A stretch of 57,833 bases of DNA from Oscillospiraceae bacterium (GTDB lineage Bacteria > Bacillota > Clostridia > Oscillospirales > Ruminococcaceae). How positions within the stretch are numbered: the stretch's first letter is position 1; the number at the start of each line of letters is the position of its first letter. Shown here one piece after another: positions 1-9,538 of this stretch. Position numbers and translations under genes: made by a program. The stretch lies in the NCBI GenBank assembly GCA_019423755.1, contig JAHZAU010000016.1, positions 1 to 57,833 of the forward strand. Reading direction: 5' to 3'. Below the pieces are notes generated by a model. It made no database searches. It saw nothing but the letters and a program-made list of their open reading frames with translations, and had not been told where the DNA came from.

Positions 1-37
1 TTTTGCGAGTCATCATCGCGCCCTTAACTCGAGCCAT
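1..37 (-). CDS. rplT: 50S ribosomal protein L20 (5' end only)
   Basis: Only the first 12 codons lie inside the window. They read MARVKGAMMTRK on the minus strand, which is the standard L20 N-terminus. A clear GGAGGG ribosome binding site sits at about 46-51, eight bases upstream of the ATG. It is the third gene of infC-rpmI-rplT, 48 bases after rpmI with no terminator between them. L20 is an early 23S rRNA assembly protein and, in Firmicutes, the repressor that acts on the operon leader. Confidence 0.93.
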   Translation of the reverse strand, partial: MARVKGAMMTRK

Positions 38-85
38 GTCTATATCCCTCCGTTAGGTATTTGGTTGGTATTCGTGATTACTAGA

Positions 86-289
86 TTATTTGTAAGGAAT
101 CAGCTTTTTCAGAGCAGCTACGTTGGTCTTGTCAGCGTAAGCAGCTTTTCTCAGGCCTCTTTTGCGCTTGGTGGTCTTACGGCCGTTGTTCAGCAGATGG
201 GACTTGTAGGCATGAGCGCGTTTGATCTTACCGGTTTTGGAAACTCTGAAACGTTTTTTCGCTCCGGAATGAGTTTTGATCTTAGGCAT
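86..289 (-). CDS. rpmI: 50S ribosomal protein L35
   Basis: This 67-residue, very basic protein has the L35 signature throughout: it starts MPKIKTHSGAKKRF and contains GRKTTKRKRGLRKAA. It is a structural protein of the large ribosomal subunit. The start codon lies inside the end of infC, so the two genes overlap by eight bases and are probably translationally coupled. Length and sequence are typical and nothing is unusual. Confidence 0.98.
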   Translation of the reverse strand: MPKIKTHSGAKKRFRVSKTGKIKRAHAYKSHLLNNGRKTTKRKRGLRKAAYADKTNVAALKKLIPYK

Positions 290-842
290 TGTTTTTATCC
301 TCCCTTTTGGTACTTGGCTTTGTATTATTAGCTGGCTTGGCGGAGATAAACATCACCAGGCTGCGGCCTTCCATTTTGGGCTGTTTATCGATGACGCCAA
401 CCTCAGAGCAAGCCTCTGCGAAACGCTGAATGGTGGTCTGGCCCAGCTCCGGATGTGCCATCTCACGGCCGCGGAAGCGGATTGCCACCTTGACGCGGTC
501 GCCGTGCTCCAGGAACTTTTTGGCCTGGTTGACCTTAGTCTCGAAGTCGTGGGTGTCGATCTTCAAGGAAAGACGGATCTCTTTGATCTCCACAACCTTC
601 TGTTTCTTCTTTGCTTCCTTCTCACGTTTTGCCTGTTCGAAGCGGTACTTGCCGTAGTCCATGATGCGGCACACCGGAGGAACAGCCTTGGGAGAGATGT
701 TGACCAGGTCAAGATTCTCCTTGTGAGCGATGGCCAGAGCGTCCTTGGAGGACATGATTCCCAGCGGATTGCCATCGGGACCGATCACACGGACTTCCTT
801 GTCTCTGATTTCTTCGTTGATAAACAAATCCTTTTTGCTAAT
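282..842 (-). CDS. infC: Translation initiation factor IF-3, AUU start codon
   Basis: IF-3 binds the 30S subunit and checks start-codon and initiator-tRNA pairing. The 186-residue product begins ISKKDLFINEEIRDKEVRVI and continues through the linker (KREKEAKKKQ) into the C-terminal domain (RFRGREMAHPELG). No ATG, GTG or TTG lies at the homologous N-terminus. An ATT at 842-840 is preceded at ideal distance by GGAGGT (850-855), so I place the start there, giving an N-terminal fMet. An upstream in-frame ATG at 914 would add 24 unconserved residues and lies in the attenuator hairpin. AUU starts are a known feature of infC in other bacteria, where IF-3 represses its own translation. A short basic tail follows the conserved domain. 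Confidence 0.95.
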   Translation of the reverse strand: MSKKDLFINEEIRDKEVRVIGPDGNPLGIMSSKDALAIAHKENLDLVNISPKAVPPVCRIMDYGKYRFEQAKREKEAKKKQKVVEIKEIRLSLKIDTHDFETKVNQAKKFLEHGDRVKVAIRFRGREMAHPELGQTTIQRFAEACSEVGVIDKQPKMEGRSLVMFISAKPANNTKPSTKREDKNNA

Positions 843-1023
843 GGTAAGCACCTCCAAAGCACTGTGAAATAAAACGAAAGCGTAGGCGAAAATCCGCCTA
901 CGCTTGCAATACACAGATAAAATCAGCCGCCAGTTTAAAACTGGTGCTGCATCCTTCGGTATTGACCAGGCTGCGCCTTGTTGCGAGCCGGTGAGAACGG
1001 ATTTCGAGTTCTACTTTGTTTTG
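843..1023 (-). promoter_or_regulatory. infC-rpmI-rplT leader, probable L20-responsive attenuator
   Basis: About 180 bases of untranslated RNA separate the promoter from the infC AUU start. The leader contains a short palindromic hairpin (CCAGTTTTAAACTGG, about 929-943) and ends in a strong intrinsic terminator just ahead of the infC ribosome binding site. That layout matches the L20 leader of Firmicutes, in which L20 binds a 23S-rRNA-like structure and promotes termination. I recognised it by position and terminator, not by aligning to a covariance model. Confidence 0.75.
858..905 (-). terminator. Attenuator hairpin in infC leader
   Basis: A perfect 11-bp stem (878-888 with 895-905) and a 6-base loop are followed on the transcribed strand by TTTCGTTTTATTT. 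It sits 23 bases before the infC ribosome binding site, so it can only act as a leader attenuator. Confidence 0.85.
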
Positions 1024-1030
1024 CTCAATT

Positions 1031-1059
1031 AGTTTACCACGCTCTTTCCCCTTTGTCAA
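1031..1059 (-). promoter_or_regulatory. Sigma-A promoter of infC operon
   Basis: A perfect -35 TTGACA (1059-1054), a 17-base spacer and -10 TAAACT (1036-1031). It begins only 19 bases after the addA stop codon, with no terminator between, so some addA read-through into infC is possible. Confidence 0.88.
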
Positions 1060-1077
1060 GAGGTTTTTGCGAGAAAT

Positions 1078-4000
1078 TTACACCTTTTCTTCCAGCTCCA
1101 CCGGCACCTCCTGCCCCAGTGCAAAGGAATAGAGCAGCGCTTCGATCACCGGCCGCCCGGTCTGGCGGCGGATCATCTTGGCATAAAGGGCAAGCTGCGC
1201 TCGGTAACGGTCCGCCAGCTGCTGGGGGTCCTGGACCCGGTCGGTCTTGAAGTCGGCCAGCACCAGGCCCTCCCCTTGGGCAAACACCAGGTCGGCGATG
1301 CCCTGCACTGTGACGCGGTGGCTGCCGATCTCCGGCAGCAGGGCGGAAAGCTCCTCCCCGCCCAGCTCCATCAAGAAGGGGTACTCCCGGCGCACCCAGT
1401 CCGAAGACTCGGCGCGGGAGAACAGTTCCGACTGATAATACCGCAAAATCGCCCGGCGGTCAAGGCTTTTGCCCTCCGCCGCCGTCAAAAACCGCTGCTG
1501 TACCAGGCGGTGGATCTCCGTTTCCAGGCAGTCCAGCCCGGCGCTGGCGTCGGCATGGCGGGCACAGCGCAGGAAGGTGTGCAGCGCGGTACCCCGCTGG
1601 GCCGGGGTCAGCTGGGTGTCCCCGGCGCGCTTGCCAAACTGCGGCTCCCGGCTAAACCAGTCCGGCTCCTGCTGCGGCCCCGCCGCTACCTGGGACACCG
1701 ACAGCTTGGAAGGCAGACGGCTGGCGGCCGGGTCCGGGTATTGCCACGCCATGCGGAGGCGCAGGCGCTCGGTGATCTCCGGGGCTGGGTCGGCGTGGGG
1801 CAGGGTGTCTGTCTCCTGATGGGTCCCCTCCCCTTCCCAGCGGGCGGTCTCCAGGCGGATGTTGGCCCGGGCGCCCAGCAGGGTCTGCTCCACATAACAG
1901 CCGTTGGCGGCGCAGAATTCCCGGCAGGCCGGGTGATGGATCAGCGCCATGAGCATCCAGTCGGCATAGCTGTGGCCGCTGCGCACCAGATAGGGCGACA
2001 CCGTCCCCCGCGGGGTCAGCGCCCCGTGCAGGGAGGCCAGCTTCTTTTCCAGGCTGTTCTGCACCGAGGTGAGGATCAGCTTCTCCCGGGCGCGGGTCAG
2101 CGCCACATACAGCACCCGCATCTCCTCGGACAGCATGGCGCGGTCCAGTTCCAGCCGCAGGGCCTCCATGGGGATGGTGGTGTACTGGCTGCGGGTGGCA
2201 TAGTCCCGGGCCACGCAGGCAAAGCCCAGCTGGGAATGCAGCAGCATATTGGCCCGCAGGTCCTGGACGTTAAACTTCTTGGCGGTGTCGCAGAGGAACA
2301 CCACCGGGAATTCCAGGCCTTTGGAGCGGTGGATGCTCATGACCCGGACGGCGCTGCTGTCGTTGGCCGTTCCGGCGCTGGGCAGGTCGTCGCCCCGCTG
2401 GGTCATGCGGTCGATGAACCGCAAAAAGCCCGCTGCGCCCCGGTAGCCTCCGGCCTCGTACTGGGCCGCGTAGTCCGCCAGCAGACGGAGGTTTGCCAGC
2501 CGCGCGTCGCCGTACTTCATGGCGGCGCAGATCTGCTCTAGGCCGGTCAGCTCGGTCAGGCGGCGGATAAGCAGCGAAGCCGGGCAGGTGGAGCCCAGCA
2601 GCCGCAGCTGGTCCAGCCACTCCAGCGCCTGGCGGCAGTGGTGTCCCAGGGGGGTGTCCTCCTCGGCCAGCTGCCGGCAGTTGAGGTAAAGATGCCGGGA
2701 GCGGTCCTGTACCCGGATCTGGGCCATCTCGTCGGCGGTGAAGCCGAACACCGGCGACATGAGCGCCGCCGTCAGGTAGATGTCCACCAGCGGATTGTCC
2801 ACCGCCCGCAGCAGGGACAGCACCGTGGAGACCTCCACCGTCTCCAAAAAGCCGGAGCGTGCGTCGGTGCAGACCGGGATGCCCCGCTGGGTCAGCGCCT
2901 TGACGTAAAGCTCCGCCTTGTTTTTGGGGGAACGCAGCAGGATGCAGATATCCCCCGGCCGGATGGGCCGCAGCGCCCCATCCTCGGTCACCGGGAAGCC
3001 CTCGTCCAACAGGGACTGGATCTTCTGCGCCACAAAGGAGGCTTCCGCCAGGGCGTCGGAGCTTTCCTCGTCGGCGTTTTCCAGCAAGATCATCTGGGTA
3101 TCGGCCGCCGGGTGCTCCGGGTAGGAAGCCGCCGGCACCAGGCTTTCCGATTCGTCGTAGTCGATCTCTCCCACCTCCCGGCTCATAAGGGCGGAAAACA
3201 GGTCGTTGACCGTGTCGGTCACCTGGGAGCGGGAGCGGAAGTTGTGGGACAGCACCAGCCGCGCCGGGAAGTGCTGCCCGTCAAAGGGATGGTAGGTATT
3301 GCGCTTGCGGATGAAGATCTCCGGCATGGCCTGGCGGAAGCGGTAGATGCTCTGCTTCACGTCGCCCACCATAAACAGGTTGTCCGGGCGGGAGACGCTT
3401 TGGAAGATCAGGTCCTGGGTCTCGTTGGTGTCCTGATACTCGTCCACCAGCACATAGGCAAAGTTTTGGGAAAGCTGCTGGGCCAGCGGGGTCTTTTCCC
3501 AGCCGTCGGCGGTGCTCTGTGCCAGCAGTTGGACGGCAAAATGCTCCAGGTCGGAAAAGTCCACCATGTGGCGGCGGCGCTTTTGGGCCAGGAGCCGCCG
3601 GTCAAACTCCCGCACCAGGGAAAACAGCGTCTCGATCTTGGGGCGGAGCTGGCGGATGTCCTCGGCAAAGTCCGCCGCCCCGGCGCAGAACTGCCGCTGC
3701 CGCAGGGAGGTCAAAATATCCTGGGCCGCGGAGCGCAGCTGCTGTACCTGAGCCTTGCGCTCGGCGTCGTCGTAGCCGCGCAGGGTACCCAGCCGCTGGA
3801 AGGTCACCGCCCCCAACTCCTGGCAGATGTCGTCCCAGCTGCCGGTCTCCAGCACCTGGCGGATGCGTTCCAGCTGGGCAAGGTCGCTTTCGATTGCCGG
3901 GAGGTAGGCCTTTTCCATGGCCTCGTCGCCGCTCATGCGGTCGCAGGCGTTTTGCAGCAGGTCCCAGGCGCAGACCACTGACCCCCGAGCATAGTCCAAA

Positions 4001-4641
4001 ATTACCTGGCCCCAGACGGTCTGTGCCACCGGAATGTCCGGGTCGTACATCATCAGCTTGCTGTCCAACCAGCGGTCATAGAAAGGATGGGAACGGATAA
4101 AGCGGTAGAGGGTCAACAGCAGCCGCACCAGGGCGCTGTCGTCCCGGCTGGAAGAGACCAGCTCCACCAGCTGGGAAAAGCCCTCCTCCCGGGATTCGTA
4201 CCGCTCCTCGATGAGCGCCAGGGCCTCCTCTTCCTCCAGCAGCTCCACCTCCTTCTCGCTGCCCAGGCGGAAGTCCGCCGCCAGGTCCAGCAGGTGGAAG
4301 TTGGTGCGCACCAGGTCCAGGCAGAAGGAATGGACGGTACTGATGTGGGAAGCACCCAGCAGGGTGCGCTGGCGCAGCAGATAAGCGTCGCCCGGGTCCT
4401 GGCGGATCAGCTCATTGAGCCGGCGCAGGATGCGCTGCTTCATCTCGGCGGCAGCGGCGTTGGAGAAGGTCACCACCAGGACGGCGTTGGCGTCCACCGG
4501 ATGTTCCCGGTCGGTGAGGATCTCGATGACCCTCTGTACCAAAACCGCCGTTTTTCCGCTTCCGGCAGCGGCGGAGACCAGCACGGTGCCCTCCCGGCAC
4601 TGGATGGCGTCCTGCTGCGCCGGGGTCCATTTAACAGCCAT
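1078..4641 (-). CDS. addA: AddA subunit of AddAB helicase-nuclease
   Basis: AddA is the 3'-5' translocating helicase and nuclease of the AddAB complex, which resects double-strand ends for RecA. The 1187-residue product has a UvrD-type Walker A (AAAGSGKT, residues 24-31), Walker B (LVDEYQDTN, about 400), the helicase motif GDVKQSIYRFR, and a C-terminal RecB-like nuclease motif (LVLADFKTDR, about 1130, then YRAQLALYAKMI). I start it at the ATG at 4641 because GGAGGG lies eight bases upstream; an earlier ATG would add ten residues. The start overlaps the end of addB by 11 bases, so the subunits are translationally coupled. Length is typical for the family (about 1200). Confidence 0.96.
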   Translation of the reverse strand: MAVKWTPAQQDAIQCREGTVLVSAAAGSGKTAVLVQRVIEILTDREHPVDANAVLVVTFSNAAAAEMKQRILRRLNELIRQDPGDAYLLRQRTLLGASHISTVHSFCLDLVRTNFHLLDLAADFRLGSEKEVELLEEEEALALIEERYESREEGFSQLVELVSSSRDDSALVRLLLTLYRFIRSHPFYDRWLDSKLMMYDPDIPVAQTVWGQVILDYARGSVVCAWDLLQNACDRMSGDEAMEKAYLPAIESDLAQLERIRQVLETGSWDDICQELGAVTFQRLGTLRGYDDAERKAQVQQLRSAAQDILTSLRQRQFCAGAADFAEDIRQLRPKIETLFSLVREFDRRLLAQKRRRHMVDFSDLEHFAVQLLAQSTADGWEKTPLAQQLSQNFAYVLVDEYQDTNETQDLIFQSVSRPDNLFMVGDVKQSIYRFRQAMPEIFIRKRNTYHPFDGQHFPARLVLSHNFRSRSQVTDTVNDLFSALMSREVGEIDYDESESLVPAASYPEHPAADTQMILLENADEESSDALAEASFVAQKIQSLLDEGFPVTEDGALRPIRPGDICILLRSPKNKAELYVKALTQRGIPVCTDARSGFLETVEVSTVLSLLRAVDNPLVDIYLTAALMSPVFGFTADEMAQIRVQDRSRHLYLNCRQLAEEDTPLGHHCRQALEWLDQLRLLGSTCPASLLIRRLTELTGLEQICAAMKYGDARLANLRLLADYAAQYEAGGYRGAAGFLRFIDRMTQRGDDLPSAGTANDSSAVRVMSIHRSKGLEFPVVFLCDTAKKFNVQDLRANMLLHSQLGFACVARDYATRSQYTTIPMEALRLELDRAMLSEEMRVLYVALTRAREKLILTSVQNSLEKKLASLHGALTPRGTVSPYLVRSGHSYADWMLMALIHHPACREFCAANGCYVEQTLLGARANIRLETARWEGEGTHQETDTLPHADPAPEITERLRLRMAWQYPDPAASRLPSKLSVSQVAAGPQQEPDWFSREPQFGKRAGDTQLTPAQRGTALHTFLRCARHADASAGLDCLETEIHRLVQQRFLTAAEGKSLDRRAILRYYQSELFSRAESSDWVRREYPFLMELGGEELSALLPEIGSHRVTVQGIADLVFAQGEGLVLADFKTDRVQDPQQLADRYRAQLALYAKMIRRQTGRPVIEALLYSFALGQEVPVELEEKV

Positions 4642-7600
4642 GTTCGGTTCCCTCCTTTGTTGCAAAATCATTGGGATGCACCGCTTCCTCGGCGGTCAGG
4701 CGTTCAAAAAATGCCGTCCGGCTCAAGGGGTCCAGGGTACGGGCCGGTCCGTCCGGCTGATGCTGGCAGATGGAGGAAAAATCGCACCATTTGCAGGGCT
4801 CCACCCCGGCGGCGGCTGCCGGCAGGGCGGGGATTTCCCCGTGGGAAAGAGCCTCGGCCATCTGCACCAGCAGACCCTCGATGTGCTGGCGGATCTGCCC
4901 CAGCTGCGCCAGGGAGGCCACGCTGGACCGGGCGTCCAGGCTGCCGTCCTTCTTGGTCTTCACCGGGATAAAGACGCCGCCCAGCTTTTCCTCCATGCCG
5001 CTAAGAGATACCGGATCGTCCAGCAGCAGGCCGTTCATGCGGTATTTCTTCCGGTGCTCCTGGCGGATCTTCTCCTCCGGGGTGCCCCGTTCCACCGGCA
5101 GTACCCGGTCCTGGGCGGGCATATACAGCACCCCGGCGGGCAGAGCGTCCCCCAGCTCCCCGGTGCCGTTCTGCTGGATGGCAAAGAGATAGAGCAGCAT
5201 CTGCAGGTTCAGTCCGTAGTACACCTGGGAAAGGTCGAAATCCTTGCTGCCAGACTTGTAGTCCACCACCCGGATATAGGTGCGGCCGTCGGCCTCCATG
5301 CGGTCCACCCGGTCCACGACGCCCTCCACCCAAACGGTGACCCCGTCGGGGGTGCGCAGTTCCAGCGGCTGCACGTCGGAATCCTTATTAATAGGAAGCT
5401 CAAAGGCGCAGGGCGCAAACTGGCTTTGGGCAAACTCCTCCCCCAGACGCTGCAGCAGATGCACCAGCGAGCGCACCAGCCGTCCGAACAGATACCGGAA
5501 CCGCTGGGTCAGCGCCTCTTTGGCGGGGACGCGCTCCTTTAAAAATTCTTCCAAAAGCTCGGCTACCTCCTGGCGAAGCTGTTCCTCTTCCAGCTGGGCT
5601 AGCCCCTTTCCGCCGTGGCGGGAGACCATCTGCTCCAATACATGGTGGATGACGGTGCCCGACTGGGTGGGGGAAAATTCCACCTTGCGGCGGGGACGAA
5701 GCCCCAGCCCGCTTTGGCAGAAGTAAGCAAAGGGACACTGGAAGAAGGTGTCCACCCGGGAGGGCGAAAGCCGCATCCGCCGCCCGAACAGCACCCGGGC
5801 CACCTCCCGGTCCTCGATGCGGAAGCCCTTGTTTTCCAGCAGGTGGCGGATGCGTTCCAGCCGGGGCGCGTCGCCAGACGGCAAGCACTGCTCCACCGAA
5901 GCCGCCAGCACCGGGTCTTTCTGCAGCTGGCGGCAGAGCAGGTCGAAGGCGGTGGCTTCGTTGACCGCGTAGGCCTCCGGCGGCAGAGCGTCCGGCCCCT
6001 CTAAAATACCCGGGAAGAGGGCCATCAGTTCCTCGGCGATGGAGGACGGCAGGCAGCTTTCCCCGGTGAGCAGCGCGTCGTGATAGGTGACGATCAGCTG
6101 GCGGGAAGGCGAGGTCAGCGCCGCGTAGGCGTAGTACAGCTCGTAGTCGTTGCGCTTGATAACGGTGGGGTTCAGGGCAAAGCCCGCCTGGGCCATCTGG
6201 TCGCGCTCGCTTTCGGAAAGCAGGCTGTTTTCGGTGAGCTGCGGCGGAAATTCGCCCTGGTTGGCCCCCAGCACGAAGGTGACCTTGGGGTGGTTGGGGC
6301 GCATACGGTCAGCGGTGCCCAGCGCCACCTGGTCGAGGGTGGTGGGGATGCTGCCCAGGTCCGCTGTCTGCAAAGCCAGCAGGAACAGGTCCCGCAGGCG
6401 TTCCAGCGGCAGGTGGATCTCCCCGATGGCCTGGTCGAACAGTTCCAGCAGGCCGATGACCAGGTCCCAGGCGCCGGTGTTGAGCTGCAGGTACCGCTGG
6501 GCGCCCAGGGCGTCGGTATGCTTCTGAAGATATTCGGTCATGTGCTCCCGCGCGCCGGTGTCCAGCAAAAACTGGTACAGCCCCCGGGCAAAGGCGGAGC
6601 CGGTCTCCTCCTCCAACGCCTGCTGCAGCCGTTCCACCGGGCGGGCTACGGTCTCCGCCGCCTGGCGCACCCGTTCCAGCAGCTGGTGGTCCTCCTCACT
6701 CCAATGGGCCTCCAAGCCGCGGGGATGGCCCACAAACCCGGCGCCGCTCTGCCACTGTTTGCCGCGGATGTCCCAGGTATAGCAGTAGTTTTCCAGCTCC
6801 GCCGCCTGGGCGCAGTCCAGCCCCATGAGGGAGTTTTTCGCCAGAGCGAGCATGCTGGCCGTATCGAAGGGGCGCAGCACCGCTTCCAGCCCAGAGCGGA
6901 GAAAAGCCGTCAGCGGCACCGAAAGGATGTCCTCCCTGGCGTCAAAGAACACCGGGATTTCGTAGCGGGCAAACAGGTCTTCCACCGCGGAACGGTAGCG
7001 GTCCAGGGAGCGGCAGATCACCGCAACGTCCCGGTAATATGTATCTGTATCACGGACGATCTCCGCAATCTGCGCCGCCACGAACCGCACCTCGTCGTAG
7101 GGGGTGTCCAGATGGACAAGCCGCACGGCCTCCCCCGGTTTCTGGGGCGAAGGCTCCTGCCCACAGAGGGATTTTTCCAGCGTCATCAGCTCTCCCGATA
7201 CAAAACGTTTGCTATCTCTCAGGCGCTGCGGAGCGCGGACTGCCACTCCCAGCTGTTTTGCCGCAGAAATTAGCTGTAAAGCCGTTTCCCTTGCCACAGT
7301 AAAAGGTGTATTATTCCTAGATTCTTTTGTATTAATCCTAATATTTCCCAGGTTATCACAAGGGAAGGTCATGGTCAGCTCCTGACACTCTTCCAGCATG
7401 ATTTTCAGCAGTTCTTTCTCCCCTGCCATGTAGGTCATAAAAGAATCTACATAAATAAAATACTCTCGGAAGAAGCCCTTCCCCCGCGCCAGGGCGCAGC
7501 CGCGCATGAGGCTGTCCTTTTCGTCCCGGTAGCGGGACTGCACCAGGGACTGATAGTGCAGATAGATCTCCCCCAGCTCGGCGGTCTTTTGGGAAAGCTG

Positions 7601-8041
7601 TGCGTTATTTGTGGACAGGGAAAACTCCCGCAGGCTGTCCGGCGTTACCCCGGCGTTCTGAAATTCGCTGACCATCTGCAGCATGGAGCCCACAAAGGAC
7701 GCGCTGCGGGCGGGCTTGCGGTACAGTTCCAGCCGGTCCTGCGCCTGCTCCAGCGCCAGGCTCATCAGCACCACCCGGGCGGCATCGGACAGGTTCTCCC
7801 CCGCCAGGCCCCCGTATTCCAAAAACAGCCGGTGGCACAGGCGGGTGAAGCTGTACACCTCCACCCGGTCGGCAGCGGCGGGCTCCAACATGCCGAAGAT
7901 GGCCTTTTCCATCTCGAAGGAAAACTGCTCCGGCACCAGCAGCATGGCCTTTTCGCCCCGGCGGGCCACCTGGGCGATCTGTTCCAGGACGGCGGTGGTC
8001 TTGCCGCTTCCGGCGCGGCCTAAGATCGGTGTGAACAACAC
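4631..8041 (-). CDS. addB: AddB subunit of AddAB helicase-nuclease
   Basis: AddB supplies the second nuclease, Chi recognition and an iron-sulfur cluster. The 1136-residue product opens with Walker A (GRAGSGKT, residues 8-15) and carries the nuclease motif VVDYKSGSKDFD near residue 930. The four cluster cysteines are visible: FFQCPFAYF near residue 780, and CKWCDFSSIC close to the C-terminus with the usual C-x2-C-x5-C spacing. No ATG exists at the right place. I use GTG at 8041, though the next codon (TTG, 8038) is better spaced from AAAGGGGGA. An extended -10 (TGGTACAAT, 8076-8069) overlaps the end of the upstream gene, so addBA may have its own promoter. Confidence 0.95.
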   Translation of the reverse strand: MLFTPILGRAGSGKTTAVLEQIAQVARRGEKAMLLVPEQFSFEMEKAIFGMLEPAAADRVEVYSFTRLCHRLFLEYGGLAGENLSDAARVVLMSLALEQAQDRLELYRKPARSASFVGSMLQMVSEFQNAGVTPDSLREFSLSTNNAQLSQKTAELGEIYLHYQSLVQSRYRDEKDSLMRGCALARGKGFFREYFIYVDSFMTYMAGEKELLKIMLEECQELTMTFPCDNLGNIRINTKESRNNTPFTVARETALQLISAAKQLGVAVRAPQRLRDSKRFVSGELMTLEKSLCGQEPSPQKPGEAVRLVHLDTPYDEVRFVAAQIAEIVRDTDTYYRDVAVICRSLDRYRSAVEDLFARYEIPVFFDAREDILSVPLTAFLRSGLEAVLRPFDTASMLALAKNSLMGLDCAQAAELENYCYTWDIRGKQWQSGAGFVGHPRGLEAHWSEEDHQLLERVRQAAETVARPVERLQQALEEETGSAFARGLYQFLLDTGAREHMTEYLQKHTDALGAQRYLQLNTGAWDLVIGLLELFDQAIGEIHLPLERLRDLFLLALQTADLGSIPTTLDQVALGTADRMRPNHPKVTFVLGANQGEFPPQLTENSLLSESERDQMAQAGFALNPTVIKRNDYELYYAYAALTSPSRQLIVTYHDALLTGESCLPSSIAEELMALFPGILEGPDALPPEAYAVNEATAFDLLCRQLQKDPVLAASVEQCLPSGDAPRLERIRHLLENKGFRIEDREVARVLFGRRMRLSPSRVDTFFQCPFAYFCQSGLGLRPRRKVEFSPTQSGTVIHHVLEQMVSRHGGKGLAQLEEEQLRQEVAELLEEFLKERVPAKEALTQRFRYLFGRLVRSLVHLLQRLGEEFAQSQFAPCAFELPINKDSDVQPLELRTPDGVTVWVEGVVDRVDRMEADGRTYIRVVDYKSGSKDFDLSQVYYGLNLQMLLYLFAIQQNGTGELGDALPAGVLYMPAQDRVLPVERGTPEEKIRQEHRKKYRMNGLLLDDPVSLSGMEEKLGGVFIPVKTKKDGSLDARSSVASLAQLGQIRQHIEGLLVQMAEALSHGEIPALPAAAAGVEPCKWCDFSSICQHQPDGPARTLDPLSRTAFFERLTAEEAVHPNDFATKEGTEHGC

Positions 8042-8066
8042 ACATCCCCCTTTTACGCGTTTTTCC

Positions 8067-9416
8067 CTATTGTACCACACCTGTGCCCCGGGGAAAAGGG
8101 TCGTTTTGCCGGGGACGCTCCGACCAAATCCACAGCAGGGCGGCAAACACCCAGAAATACCGGTCGGAAAGAAAGCCGAAGCGGTTGGAGATCAGGTTGT
8201 TGAGCAGCACCAGGCCCAGCCCTCCGCCCAGCACCAGCCCCTGGGCCCAACTGCGGCGCAGGCACCCTAACCCTGCCGCGGACATCCCTGCCCAAAGTGC
8301 CGCCCCCAGACCCACCTGCACCCAGCCGCCGTTGAGGGCGTCCGCCAGGAGAAAGCCGTGGGCCGAGAGGTTTTCCCGCTCCTCCCAGGTGTAGGCCGAC
8401 AGAAGGCGAGGGTCTCGGCTCTGGCGGTAAAGCAGCCGGTCGGCCCCGAAGCCCTGGCCGGTCCAACGCTCCACCGTATCCCCTTGCTGCACCTGCTCCC
8501 AGCAAAGCTCCCAAATGAGCGCCCGTCGGGAACCGCCCCACTCCTCGGTCAGCGTCTCATAGCGGGAAAACACCGAGCCTTCCCCCGGGGAGAGCAGCTC
8601 CCCGCGGCCGCTTTGGAGCAGGCGGTCGTACTGGAACACCAAAAACTGTCCCAAGGCGGCAAAGACGAAGCAGGCCCCAACAAGGGAAGCCCCCAGCGCC
8701 GCCAAAAAGCGCCGGCCTTCCCCGTGAGAAAGACACAAGCCCCCTGCCGTGGCAAATAAAACCGCTGCCAAAGGGATAAGCAGCAGCACGCTGCGGCGGG
8801 ACGCACTCAACACCAGCAGCGGCGCCAGCCAAGCAAACAGCGCCCCCTGTGCCCCCACCCGCCGGCCCCGGTAAAGCAGCCAAACGCTGCCGCAAAGAAG
8901 CGCCACCAGCAGTACGGTGGAGTAGACATTGTAGTCTAGGCGCAGGCTGATGCGCCGACCGTAATAGATGGGTAAAAGGCCGATGCCGGTGAGGTTGAGT
9001 ACCGCCGCCGCCCCTGCCGCCACGCCGCTCCAACCCAGCGTCCGCAGCATCGGACCGCTTACCGCAGGATTTTTTCTTCCCGCCAGCCACAGACAGCCGC
9101 CCACGCCGGCCCCGGGCAGTACCGTGCGGTATTTTTCCCACAGCAGCCCCCAGGCCCCGTCCCGGACGCCCAGCCAAAGGTCCCAGCCCAGGTAAAGTCC
9201 CAGCAGCAGCCACAAAAGCTGCACCATCCGCCGCCGGGGCCAGAGACTCCCGCGGGCAAGCTCCCGCGCCGCCTGGGGCAGCCAGCACAAAAACCACGCC
9301 CCGCAAAATAGCTCCATCAACCCCCAGGATGTCCCGGCAGCCAGGTCGAATCCATACCAAAACAGCGCCGGGGCCAGCAGTTTTTCCCGGCCTTGGGAAA
9401 GCGCCTTTTCCAACAT
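8067..9416 (-). CDS. O-antigen ligase / Wzy-like polytopic membrane protein
   Basis: A 449-residue hydrophobic protein with about ten membrane segments and one large outside loop at about residues 255-345. The late motif SAHGFLLADALNGGWVQVGLG resembles the loop-to-membrane region of O-antigen ligase/polymerase proteins, and SASRRSVLLLIPLAAVLF is also typical of them. Such enzymes join or polymerise lipid-linked glycans outside the cell. Its substrate cannot be read here because no glycosyltransferase cluster is adjacent. It has a good ribosome binding site (GGAGG, nine bases before ATG) and lies 25 bases upstream of addB, so it may be co-transcribed with addBA. Family assignment is by overall pattern and a generic membrane protein remains possible. 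Confidence 0.6.
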   Translation of the reverse strand: MLEKALSQGREKLLAPALFWYGFDLAAGTSWGLMELFCGAWFLCWLPQAARELARGSLWPRRRMVQLLWLLLGLYLGWDLWLGVRDGAWGLLWEKYRTVLPGAGVGGCLWLAGRKNPAVSGPMLRTLGWSGVAAGAAAVLNLTGIGLLPIYYGRRISLRLDYNVYSTVLLVALLCGSVWLLYRGRRVGAQGALFAWLAPLLVLSASRRSVLLLIPLAAVLFATAGGLCLSHGEGRRFLAALGASLVGACFVFAALGQFLVFQYDRLLQSGRGELLSPGEGSVFSRYETLTEEWGGSRRALIWELCWEQVQQGDTVERWTGQGFGADRLLYRQSRDPRLLSAYTWEERENLSAHGFLLADALNGGWVQVGLGAALWAGMSAAGLGCLRRSWAQGLVLGGGLGLVLLNNLISNRFGFLSDRYFWVFAALLWIWSERPRQNDPFPRGTGVVQ

Positions 9417-9471
9417 CGCACCCGCCTCCTTCCGGCTTTTAGTTTGCCTTATCCTGGGCGTTCTATGCGGA

Positions 9472-9500
9472 TGGACGGGCTTTCGGGGCTGTGGTATAAT
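9472..9500 (+). promoter_or_regulatory. Sigma-A promoter of sbcDC
   Basis: -35 TGGACG (9472-9477), 17-base spacer, perfect -10 TATAAT (9495-9500) with the TGN extension. Confidence 0.85.
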
Positions 9501-9538
9501 GAAGGTACTGCGATTTTACGACGAAAGAAGGGCCTGCC

